Assembly: GCA_036504735.1 (NCBI GenBank)
Contig: DASXUQ010000005.1
Coordinates: 465,377-529,376, forward strand
Source of the DNA: a bacterium
Lineage (GTDB): Bacteria; Electryoneota; RPQS01
Direction of reading: 5' to 3'
DNA length: 64,000 nt
Below are positions 19,932 through 29,500 of the stretch, in pieces (position 1 is the first letter of the stretch; each line of letters starts with the position of its first letter). The notes beneath the pieces were generated by a model, which had not been told where the DNA came from, did not search any database, and saw only the letters and a program-made list of their open reading frames with translations. Position numbers and translations under genes: made by a program.

Positions 19932-22052
19932 ATGAGTACACCCACCGCAGTCCAATCCCCTTCGACTGCTCATCCGAAGCGCTCCAAGTTCCCCCAGAGT
20001 TTCTGGGTCGCGAACACGATGGAGATTTTCGAACGGCTGGCATGGTACGGGTTCTTTGCCGTATCGTCCCTTTACATTACGGGTTCGCGGGCTGAAGGCG
20101 CGCTCGGGTTTACCTCGGAGCAGCGCGGCATTCTGCAGGGCATTGTGCCGTTCATCCTCTATCTGCTGCCGGTGTTGTTCGGCGCGCTGGCGGATCGCTT
20201 CGGTTACAAGAAGACGTTCGTCGTCGCCTATTCGGTGATGGTGCCCGCGTACTACATGCTGGGCAAGTTCACGCACTTCGGAACGTTTTTCATGGCCTTC
20301 CTGTTCGTGGCTGTGGGCGCGGCGATTTTCAAGCCGGTGATCACGGGAACGGTGGCTCGTACCACGGACGAGACGAATTCTTCGATGGGTTTCGGCATCT
20401 TTTACATGATGGTGAACATCGGCGGCTTTATTGGCCCGATTGTCGCCGGATTTGTGCGGGTGCGGTACGGCTGGGATTTTGTGTTCATCGCGTCGGCATT
20501 CTGGATTGCCTGTAACTTCATCTGGCTGTTCGTGTTCTACAAAGAACCGACCAGCGAAGCGGAGAGCGGGAAGAAGCGCTCCATTGCGCAGGTATTGACC
20601 GGCATTGTGGAAGTGCTGGGCAACGGGCGGTTCTTTATCATGGTCTTCGGCTTACTGATCATGCTCATGCTCAGCGGCCGGGTGTTAAGCTGGGGCGTGC
20701 TGGGTGTGGTAGCCGGCGGCTGGGTGCTGCTGAATTTCCTGGTGGATATTCCGCTGCGCGCACGCGAAAAGCGCGGCACGGTCTCCTCGGGTCTGAAGGC
20801 TCCGATGAAACTTGGTAACTGGAAGTTCGCACTGTACCTGCTGATTCTCTCCGGTTTCTGGACGTCCTTCAACCAGATTTTCCTGACCCATCCCGAGTTC
20901 ATCCGCGACTTCGTGGACACCAGCGATATGGTGAAGACGGCGCGGAGCTGGTTCGGCGATGATTTTGCGCGGAATGTGGCGGTAGTGAACGAGGATCTGG
21001 TGCAAGCGGAGGTTGGTCCGATGATCAACACGCAGGCCAGCCGGATCGACGAGCGGATCAAGGCCATTCAGGACGGCGCATACCTTGCGGCGTTCGATAC
21101 CATTCCGGGCAATGAGCGCGCGGTGACGATTCCGCCGAAGACTCTGAAGGTGGACACCGTGGGCGCGAAGCCGGTGCTGAGGGAACTGTGGGGATTCAAC
21201 CTGAGAATTCCGCCGGATACGTTTGCGGCGGGAATCGGCGCCTTGCAGATCCACACGTTGAAGCTCGACCCGGCGGCGGGCAGCGCGGTCCTGCAGGTAT
21301 TGCACAACAGCAGTGCGGGCACCGCCAAGGACACACTGCTGCGGGATCAGCTTTTCCAGCAGACGGGCATGGTGCTGAACCAACCCGCCGGAGCGGAACC
21401 TTCGAGGACGAACCCTGCCGAGAAGGTGATTTCGCTGGCCGTAGCGGCGAAAATCGATTCCTTTGACAAGGTGAAGCCGCTGAACGAACGGCAGATGACC
21501 TATCTGCTGGCGGGCGTGGCCTATGCCGATCCGAACGAGACTTCGGCAAAGCTTCACGCCTTCGCAGAGGAGTACCGGCAGGTAAATCCGGAGTATATTA
21601 TCAATGTGGACGCCGGCGCGATTGTGATTTTCCAGGTGCTGGTGTCATGGCTGATCGGCTTCATCGCGCCGCTGACGGCGATGGTGATCGGTATCATCAT
21701 TGCAGCGGTGGGTATCGGCATGGCGGCGTGGACCTACACGGGCTGGCTGGTCACTCTGGCGATTACGGTCTTTGCCTTCGGCGAAATGGCCGCATCCCCC
21801 AAGAGCCAGGAATATGTGGGCCGCATTGCCCCGAAGCAGAAAGTGGCCATGTATATGGGCTTCTACTTCTGGACCGTGGCGCTGGGCAACATTTTCGGCG
21901 GTCTGCTTTCGGGGCAGCTCTATGGATCGCTGGCGCGCGACATGGGCCGGCCCGACATCATGTGGATGATCTTCGGCGGACTCGGTTTGCTGACGGCGTT
22001 CATTCTGGTGCTGTATGACCGCCTGGTCATCGGCAAGGGAAAGATGGAATAA
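19932..22052 (+). CDS. POT/PTR-like MFS transporter with large periplasmic insert
   Basis: The protein has 706 residues from the ATG at 19932, with AGGAAA 9 nt upstream. It carries a POT-like opening motif, MEIFERLAWYGFFAV, comparable to the ExxERxxYYG motif of proton-dependent oligopeptide transporters, then six helices. After the presumed TM7 (ALYLLILSGFWTSFNQ) comes a soluble stretch of about 220 residues (about 330-553). Helices resume at IVIFQVLVSWLIGFIAPL. By the usual MFS topology this insert faces the periplasm. Ordinary POT proteins have about 450-500 residues, so the insert accounts for the extra length. Substrate is inferred as peptides from the motif and from the neighbouring Xaa-Pro aminopeptidase. 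Confidence 0.82.
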   Translation: MSTPTAVQSPSTAHPKRSKFPQSFWVANTMEIFERLAWYGFFAVSSLYITGSRAEGALGFTSEQRGILQGIVPFILYLLPVLFGALADRFGYKKTFVVAYSVMVPAYYMLGKFTHFGTFFMAFLFVAVGAAIFKPVITGTVARTTDETNSSMGFGIFYMMVNIGGFIGPIVAGFVRVRYGWDFVFIASAFWIACNFIWLFVFYKEPTSEAESGKKRSIAQVLTGIVEVLGNGRFFIMVFGLLIMLMLSGRVLSWGVLGVVAGGWVLLNFLVDIPLRAREKRGTVSSGLKAPMKLGNWKFALYLLILSGFWTSFNQIFLTHPEFIRDFVDTSDMVKTARSWFGDDFARNVAVVNEDLVQAEVGPMINTQASRIDERIKAIQDGAYLAAFDTIPGNERAVTIPPKTLKVDTVGAKPVLRELWGFNLRIPPDTFAAGIGALQIHTLKLDPAAGSAVLQVLHNSSAGTAKDTLLRDQLFQQTGMVLNQPAGAEPSRTNPAEKVISLAVAAKIDSFDKVKPLNERQMTYLLAGVAYADPNETSAKLHAFAEEYRQVNPEYIINVDAGAIVIFQVLVSWLIGFIAPLTAMVIGIIIAAVGIGMAAWTYTGWLVTLAITVFAFGEMAASPKSQEYVGRIAPKQKVAMYMGFYFWTVALGNIFGGLLSGQLYGSLARDMGRPDIMWMIFGGLGLLTAFILVLYDRLVIGKGKME

Positions 22053-22160
22053 CCGTTTTAAAGGCGCGGGCGGGTCTTAGACCCACCCCTCCAATAGATG
22101 TGGTTGCGAGTGATTCATGCCTCGCGAGCCTTCGCGAGGAGACACATACAAGGACATGTC

Positions 22161-23954
22161 ATGAACATCAAGAGCAGACTTTCGGCGCTGCGCAAACTGT
22201 TGGCCGCATACCGGATTCAGGCGTATGTCGTGCCCAGCACAGACGCTCACCAGAGCGAATACGTGCCGACATTCTGGCATCGCCGGGAATGGATCAGCGG
22301 CTTCACCGGTTCGGCGGGCGATGTGGCGATTACGCCGCTCAAGGCCGCGCTGTGGACCGATGGCCGTTACTTCCTGCAGGCTGAGGCTCAGCTTTCAGGC
22401 AGCGGAATTTCGCTGATGAAACTGGGTATGCCGGGAACGCCGACGATTGCGGCCTGGCTGGGAAAGCAACTGAAGAAGGGTAACCGCGTTGGTGTGGACC
22501 CACGTCTGTTTTCCGTGGCGCAGTTTCAGAAGATGAAAGCAGACCTCGATGCCGCCGGGATTGAACTGGTCAGCATCGAGTCTAATCTCATTGATGACCT
22601 GTGGGCCGATCAGCCCGCGGCTCCCGATGGGATTATCGAAACCCACCCGGTGGCATATTCGGGCGAGCGCTTTCAGGACAAGCTGAAGAAGGTGCGTAAA
22701 GCCATGCACGCGGCGGGCGCGACGGGTCACGTCATTGCGGCGCTGGATTGCATCGCGTGGCTGTTCAATATCCGTGGCTCCGACGTGCTGCATAATCCGG
22801 TGGTGATCGCTTACGCGATTGTGACGGACAAGGAAGCCCTGCTTTTCACCGATCCGGCAAAGCTGACACCCGAGGTACTGCGCGCCTTCGGGCAGTCGGT
22901 GACCGTGAAGCCCTATGACGATTTCCGCGCGGCCCTCATCAAGCTCTCGAAGAGCGGCGGCCCGGTGTGGCTGGATCCGAACACCACCAACCAGTGGATT
23001 GCGGATCTGATCAAGCCGCGTGCGAGCCTGATGCTGAAGGATTCGCCGATTGTGATGATGAAGTCGCTGAAGAATGCCGTGGAGATCCGTGGCGCGCGCA
23101 AAGCCCACGTGCGGGACGGCGCGGCGATGGTGAAGTTCCTTTACTGGCTGGACCAGACGGCGGGACGGGAAAAGCTGACGGAGATTTCGGTCGCGGAGAA
23201 GCTGGAAGGATTCCGCGCGAAAAGCAAGCTGTTCCGCGGTGTGAGCTTCGATTCGATCATCGGCTACGCCGGACACGGCGCGATTATCCACTACTCGGCG
23301 ACTCCGGAAACCGACGTACCGATCCGGCGCAAGGGTATTCTGCTGGTGGATTCGGGCGGACAATATCTGGACGGCACGACGGACATCACGCGGACGATTT
23401 CCCTCAGCCCGCCTTCGGTGCTGCAAAAGGATCAGTTCACGCGGGTGCTGAAGGGCCACATTCAGGTGGTGATGGCGCGTTTCCCGCACGGAACCGCAGG
23501 CCGGCAAATTGACACGCTGGCCCGCAAGGCTCTGTGGGATGCCGGCTATGACTACAATCACGGCACCGGGCATGGCGTCGGCTCGTACCTGAGCGTGCAT
23601 GAAGGTCCGCAGTCGATATCCTACGCGCGAGACACAGGAATTGCCCTGCAACCGGGCATGGTGATCTCGAATGAGCCCGGCTATTATGCGGCGGGCGAGT
23701 ATGGTATCCGCACGGAGAATCTGATCTACGTAGTGCAGGACAAGGAGAACTCGCGGGATGGCAAGGTCTTTTTGACCTTCGAAAATCTGACGCTGTGTCC
23801 GATTGACACGCGGCTGATCAATCCCAAGCTGCTCTCCCCCGAGGAATTGCGGTACCTCAACGCTTACCACGCGCAGGTCAAGAAGGTGCTGACGCCACTG
23901 CTGGACAAAAAAGAAGCCGCATGGCTTTCGAAAGCCACGCGGCCAATTCGGTAA
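22161..23954 (+). CDS. Xaa-Pro aminopeptidase (M24, aminopeptidase P family)
   Basis: The protein has 597 residues from the ATG at 22161, with AAGGA 8 nt upstream. It has the three-domain layout of the long, eukaryote-like aminopeptidase P: two creatinase-N-like domains (about 1-150 and 160-310) and a pita-bread M24 domain. The metal ligands are visible: DSGGQYLDGTTDITRT (two Asp), HGTGHGVG (His), ISNEPGYY (Glu) and IRTENL (Glu). It removes the N-terminal residue before proline in peptides, probably in the cytoplasm, since no signal peptide is seen. An 8-bp perfect hairpin (22120-22139) lies just before the ribosome-binding site. A strong terminator follows. Confidence 0.95.
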   Translation: MNIKSRLSALRKLLAAYRIQAYVVPSTDAHQSEYVPTFWHRREWISGFTGSAGDVAITPLKAALWTDGRYFLQAEAQLSGSGISLMKLGMPGTPTIAAWLGKQLKKGNRVGVDPRLFSVAQFQKMKADLDAAGIELVSIESNLIDDLWADQPAAPDGIIETHPVAYSGERFQDKLKKVRKAMHAAGATGHVIAALDCIAWLFNIRGSDVLHNPVVIAYAIVTDKEALLFTDPAKLTPEVLRAFGQSVTVKPYDDFRAALIKLSKSGGPVWLDPNTTNQWIADLIKPRASLMLKDSPIVMMKSLKNAVEIRGARKAHVRDGAAMVKFLYWLDQTAGREKLTEISVAEKLEGFRAKSKLFRGVSFDSIIGYAGHGAIIHYSATPETDVPIRRKGILLVDSGGQYLDGTTDITRTISLSPPSVLQKDQFTRVLKGHIQVVMARFPHGTAGRQIDTLARKALWDAGYDYNHGTGHGVGSYLSVHEGPQSISYARDTGIALQPGMVISNEPGYYAAGEYGIRTENLIYVVQDKENSRDGKVFLTFENLTLCPIDTRLINPKLLSPEELRYLNAYHAQVKKVLTPLLDKKEAAWLSKATRPIR

Positions 23955-23970
23955 ATTACTTGCGGAATTC

Positions 23971-23990
23971 GGACCCGACATGTCGGGTCC
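23971..23990. repeat. Perfect 20-bp palindrome
   Basis: GGACCCGACA is followed immediately by its exact reverse complement. It sits between the aminopeptidase P stop codon and its terminator. It could be an uninterrupted dyad binding site or part of a dispersed extragenic repeat family; the window holds no second copy. Confidence 0.6.
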
Positions 23991-24020
23991 CTACCACGGA
24001 ATCGCCTTCGCGAGATTCAG

Positions 24021-24056
24021 GGAACACGGACATTACAATGTCCGTGTTCCTTTTTT
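24021..24056 (+). terminator. Intrinsic terminator after the aminopeptidase P gene
   Basis: A 13-bp perfect stem (GGAACACGGACAT) with a TACA loop is followed by TTTTTT. On the minus strand its complement is A-rich, so it acts on the plus strand only. The U-run abuts the stop codon of the convergent M1 gene at 24055. Confidence 0.92.
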
Positions 24057-25818
24057 ATGCCGCGAGGATGCGTTGGACGGCGCCGCGGGCGACGGAATGG
24101 TAACGGTCTTTGAAGTCTTCGAAGATGCTGCGGGCGAGAGAGCGTGTGGCCGGATTCTCATGCAGCGCGCGGTAGAGGGGCTTCAGGTACTTGCCTCGTC
24201 CGACTGAACCGAGGAAGTCGCGGATCATGGGGTAGGCCTTGGCGTAACTGCACATGGCCGCGATGCACAACCACGGGAGCAGGATCTCGCTGTTCTTTGT
24301 GGTGCCGATGTCGAAGATCTGCTCCAGGGCGGCGCAATCGCTTTCGGTGACGGGCTGCTCGAATCCGGCAAGGAAGAGCGTCTTCTGGTCGACGTTCCAC
24401 TTGGAGATGACGCCCTTCAGATCGCGCGCACCGGCATCCCACTGTTTACGGACCTGCTGCACGTCATCGATGAGCGTGGATTCGAAAGTCGGAGTAGAGT
24501 CGGGCAGGTTCGGCTGATAGATCCAGCGGCGCAGATCCACCTTGGTGTCCACTCCCGGCAGTTTCTTCTGCAGATAGTCGATGAACTCCTCGGTGGTGGC
24601 CGACTGGAAGCGGAAGTCATTGATGTAGGAGAGAATGAACGGATCGAAGACCTCGCGGCCCACCGCGCGCTCGATGGCGACCAGCAGCAGGAAGCCCTTC
24701 TCATAAGGAACCGACGAGAAGACTTCATCGGGATCTATGCCGGCCAGATCGGTCTTGAGCTTGGTATACGGCGAATTGAGGCCGAAGTTCTTGAAGGCAA
24801 CCATCAGGTCATACCGGCCATTGACGGCCTGCAGATTGGCCAGTTCCTTGCCGTAGAGCCGCTCGACGATGCGTCGCTCGGCGTAGACCGTCCACCCTTC
24901 ATTCAGCCAGAAATCCTCCCACGTGGCATTGGTGACAAGATTGCCCGTCCACGAATGCGCCAGTTCGTGCGCGACCACCGAGACCAAGGAGCGGTCTCCG
25001 GCGATGAGAGTTGGCGTGAGGAACGTGAGGGTAGGGTTTTCCATGCCGCCATATGGGAAGGACGGTGGCATCACCAGCAGATTGAACTGATCCCAGATGT
25101 AAGTTCCGTAGAGTTGCTCCGCGCCTTCGATCATGCGGTCGACCTCGCCGAATTCCCACGCGGCTCCTTTGACCGTTTCCGGTTCGGCATACACCCGGGA
25201 ACGCGCACCGATCTTCTCGGGCACGATGTTGCCCGCGGCCAGTGCGAACAGATAGGACGGAATCGGATGGCGCATGGCAAACCGGTAGATGGCGCTGCCG
25301 TTGTTGTTGGCGGATCCGAGCATGTCGGCGGCCATCACGGCCGACAAACCGTGGGGAACGCGCATGGTCGCTTCGTAAGTGAATCGCACCGAAGGAGTAT
25401 CCTGGCACGGGAACACGGTACGCGCAAGAATGGCCTGGCACTGGCTGAACATGAAGGGGTGCTTGCCGCCCGCGGTCTGCGAGGGCTTGAGCCACTGCAA
25501 TGCGGCAGCATCGGGAGACGTGGCGTATGTGATGCGAAGACGTTCCAGCCCTTCTGTGCCATCAATGGTGAGGGCGCTGCCGAGCACATCTTCTTTGCCG
25601 ATCTTGAAGGCAAGCGCGCGGCCGTCAGGGGCCGTCACGCTTTGAATCTGCAGATTGCGAGTGTCCAGTTCGAGCGACCGGCCCAGAGGCGCAGTGAACT
25701 GGTAATCAGCGGTGCCGGCCAGCGTGTGCTTTTCGAAGTCAACCGTCAGATCAAAGGCAATGTGCTTGATCGCGGCGGAAGCGGGGTCCCAAACGGAATG
25801 CGGGTCTTTGCGGGGCAT
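24055..25818 (-). CDS. M1 aminopeptidase, leukotriene-A4-hydrolase-like
   Basis: The protein has 587 residues, the length of the LTA4H/aminopeptidase B branch of M1. It has no signal peptide, so it is probably cytoplasmic. GGMEN (257-261), HELAH (284-288) and NEGW (Glu307) are all intact, and the LTA4H-like C-terminal helical domain is present. This contrasts with the altered exopeptidase motif in the secreted M1 protein at 7996-9981. AAAGGA lies 6 nt before the ATG. It is convergent with the Xaa-Pro aminopeptidase and probably completes peptide breakdown in the cytoplasm. Confidence 0.94.
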   Translation of the reverse strand: MPRKDPHSVWDPASAAIKHIAFDLTVDFEKHTLAGTADYQFTAPLGRSLELDTRNLQIQSVTAPDGRALAFKIGKEDVLGSALTIDGTEGLERLRITYATSPDAAALQWLKPSQTAGGKHPFMFSQCQAILARTVFPCQDTPSVRFTYEATMRVPHGLSAVMAADMLGSANNNGSAIYRFAMRHPIPSYLFALAAGNIVPEKIGARSRVYAEPETVKGAAWEFGEVDRMIEGAEQLYGTYIWDQFNLLVMPPSFPYGGMENPTLTFLTPTLIAGDRSLVSVVAHELAHSWTGNLVTNATWEDFWLNEGWTVYAERRIVERLYGKELANLQAVNGRYDLMVAFKNFGLNSPYTKLKTDLAGIDPDEVFSSVPYEKGFLLLVAIERAVGREVFDPFILSYINDFRFQSATTEEFIDYLQKKLPGVDTKVDLRRWIYQPNLPDSTPTFESTLIDDVQQVRKQWDAGARDLKGVISKWNVDQKTLFLAGFEQPVTESDCAALEQIFDIGTTKNSEILLPWLCIAAMCSYAKAYPMIRDFLGSVGRGKYLKPLYRALHENPATRSLARSIFEDFKDRYHSVARGAVQRILAA

Positions 25819-26506
25819 GATCGTCCTTTACAAATCTGATGACGGATATGCGGGGGGAAATTGGGCGTGCACACTTGCCAGGAAGCGACAGACAAGCGCA
25901 ACTGGCTAAGGCCACCCAATATGGCTGGGCTTATTCACTACGGTTTATGAGCTTGCGAAGAACGCAGCCCTATCCGTGGGGAGCGGCGCCTGTGATTTGC
26001 ACGCACTGACAATGATACGTCTTTTTCGCCCAGAAATCAATTCCCTCGCCCGCTGCTTGAAAGTAAACTCCAGCGATTGTCATTCCGGCATGACCATGCG
26101 GGCACTGCGCTGAACAAGCATCCTACCGTTTCCCATATTGTCTAATTGAATCTTAAGTATTCAGGTGTCTACATTTTATGTCCATGCATACAGCATTGGA
26201 AGATCATCAATGAATTTAATGAATATTTACTTTACGATTTAGTCGAAGAGTAATCACGCAGCAGTTATTGCGAGGATATCCAGCAATATAATGCATTGTG
26301 CGGTTCGTTCTGTATCCTAATTATCCGGCAAATTTACAACCAACTTTACACTATGTATGAATTTACATACTTACCTCGGTATTTATCAGTTAATCTTTAC
26401 CGTACTTGACAATACTGAATCATATTACTACTTTCATGCTACATGAGCTAATTGCATCCATTGGGCTACATCCTTACAACAATCATTTTTGTAAAGGAGT
26501 TTAGCT
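25819..26506. other. AT-rich intergenic region; promoter only
   Basis: This 688-bp gap separates two divergent genes. From about 26030 to 26500 it is clearly more AT-rich than anything else in the window. No open frame of note, repeat array or RNA fold was recognised. A possible promoter for the metalloprotease (TTGACA at 26406-26411, 17-bp spacer, TACTTT) lies near its right end. Confidence 0.6.
26406..26434 (+). promoter_or_regulatory. Possible promoter of the metalloprotease gene
   Basis: A perfect -35 hexamer TTGACA is followed by a 17-bp spacer and a poor -10 (TACTTT). The start codon is 72 bp further on. The AT-rich surroundings make chance matches more likely. Confidence 0.4.
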
Positions 26507-29500
26507 ATGAGGTACCTGTGCAAAGTTGTTTTGCTGATCTGTGTGATCGGTCTGATGGTCTCGGCGACGTTTGCTTTAGTCCCCGCGCCGCGCAGTGCGC
26601 TGGCTACGGCACCAACGTATTGGGACCAATTCGGGGTTTGGAAACCGGATCAGAACCGAGTCATAGACACGCGGGATGGCCGGTTACAAGCGGTCAGTTC
26701 TCTGGCGGAAGGACCCTTTACGGGCTCGCCGGAGGCAGCTGCGAGGCAATTCCTGGTTGAACATGCGGATTGGGTGGGGATTGTGCCGACGGAACCGAAT
26801 CTCAAGGCCACCCGGGTTGCCGAGAGTCCGATGGGCTATCATGTGACGTTCGAACAGATGGTAAACGGCGTGCCGGTTTACCCCGGCAATCTGGTAGTGA
26901 CACTGGATCGGCGAAACATGGTGCGATTCTATTTTTCGAGCCTGATCATGGTTAAGGGCACACCTTCCAATCAGGCGTCACTTGCCGCGGCGGACGCCGT
27001 AAACATTGCTCACGCATACCTGAAGCCGGTGACGACGCCGCGAAATGCACCGCAGACCGATCTGGTGATCTGGGCGGGCGACAACCGTGATTTCGCGGCG
27101 TGCTGGCGTGTGAGGCAGTACATGGAGCAGCCGAGGGGTGACTGGGAGGTGCTGGTGGACGCAAACACCGGGGCCATCCGGCGCGTGGAAGACCGCGCCT
27201 GCTACTGGGTGAACGGCACAGGCAACGTCTACATACCGGATCCTCTGACCTCCGCAGGGGCAACCTACGGCGATCCGGGATACAGCGACAACAACAATGC
27301 GGATTCGCCGCAACTTCACGCGCAGCTTCAATCCCGCACCCTGACGGATATTACATTTTCGGGCGGGGTCTATTCGCTCGTCGGTCCGTGGGCGGCGGCG
27401 GCGGATGTCGAGGCGCCCTTTGGGCCTCCCCCTACCTCGAGTTCTCCCTCCGGTTTCGGCTTCAACCGCAGTGAGAGTGGTTTCGAATGGGTTAACGTGT
27501 ACTTCAATATTGACCTGAGTCAGCGATGGTTGCAGAGCCTTGACTTCAACAACATCCAACATGGACCGTTACCTTTCGATGCTCACGGTCTGAATGGCGA
27601 CGACGAGTCCCACTACGTCCCGTCTGAAAATCGGATTGCATTTGGAGACGGAGGCGTGGATGACGCGGAAGACGCTGATGTGGTGTGGCACGAATACGGG
27701 CACGCGATTCAGAACAGCATTGTCCCCGGCTGGGGTGGCAATGACGAGCGCAGCATCGGCGAAGGCTTCGGTGATTACTGGGCCGCCTCATATTCTCACA
27801 GCTTGTCAACATTTCATGACCGATGGGTAGACAATTGGGACGGCCACAATGAGTTCTGGCCCGGTCGGACCGTCAATGCGAACCTGCATTTCCCAGAACA
27901 CAGAGCTGGAGATGAGCATATCGCTGGGATGATTTACAGTCAACCCTGCTTTGAATTCATGCTCGACGTGGGACGCACTATTGCGGACCAGGTTGTGGTG
28001 CAATCGTATTACCTGCTGGGCACCGGGGCCTCCATGCCGGACGCCGCCCTGGCGATGATCACGGCAGATGAGAACCTGTATGATGGCCAGCACACCTGGT
28101 CCATCTCCAATCACATGGTGCCGCGCGGACTGATGCTCCGTCCATCAAATGACACCTGTCCGGGTGTGGAATTCACCTCCTTGCCCTTCTCTTTCACCGA
28201 CATAACATCCGTTGCGGCGGTGGACTACGCGAAGTGCGTGGGAACGCAATCCCCGGACGTGATGTTCACGATGACGCTGCCCACGTGTCAGGCCGTCACC
28301 GCGTCGCTATGCGGTTCGACGTATGATACCGGATTGGAAATTCGTTCCGGCGGCGCCTGTCCGGGTTCTGTGCAGGTCGCCTGCAATGACAATTTCTGCG
28401 ATGAGCAGAGTCAGATCACGTTCGTGGCACAGGCCGGTGTGAGCTATTTCATGATCGTGCATGGACTCGGCACGCACGCGGGCAAATATACTTTGACCGT
28501 GACCGGCACGACCTTCACTATCCCCAACGACCATTGTCCGGGCACTACGATCGGCAGCCTTCCGTATACGGATACCGGCAACACGACGTGTGCGGCGCAC
28601 GATTACAATCATGCGCACGGGGGTCTCAGTCCCGACGTGGTATACAGCTACACGGCGGATGTGTGCCGGAATATCGTCGCCTCCCTGTGCGGCTCAACGT
28701 ATGACACCGAAATCGAAGTCCGCTGGAGTGGGAACTGCCCCGGCGACAGCCTGGTGGCCTTCAATGACGACGACTACTGCAATGGACACTCATCTTATCA
28801 GAGCAGTGTGTCGTTTGCGGCGATGCGAGGGGTCACATATTACATTCTGGTGTATGGACACAACAATTCATCGGGCGCGTACACGTTAAATGTATTGGGC
28901 GATCCGATCATCGTGCCGGGAGATGTCTGTCCGGGCATTCCAATTCCTTCTCTGCCTTACTCCACCACAGGGGACACGCGCTGCGCGGCATACAACTACT
29001 CCCACCGCGTGTTAGGCACCAGCCCGGATGTGATGTACACCTATACGCCGTTAACCTGTCAGAGAGTCACGGCCTCGCTGTGCGGCTCCGGTTTTGACAC
29101 GGGTATCGAAGTTCGCGCCCAGGGCGTGTGCCCGGGCAACGTGCTGGTGGCGTGGGACGACGATTTCTGCGATCCGCTGTCGAGCCAGACAACCTTCATC
29201 GCTCAGGCGGGAGTCACCTACTACATCATGGTGGACGGCTACGATACGGAAGCAGGCCCGTATGTCCTGAACGTGACCGGCGTTCCTTTCGTGCCGTCAA
29301 ACGACGCCTGTCCGGGCACGTATATACCAAGCCTGCCGTACACCGATAGCGGCAATACGAGGTGCGCGACGCATAATTATGCGCATGCCATCATCGGCGA
29401 GAGCCCGGATGTGGTCTACTTCTACAGGGCTCCCCGCTGCGAGACGGTGACGGTAACGCTGTGCGGGTCGAGCTTTGACACCGGTCTGGAAGTGCGCAGC

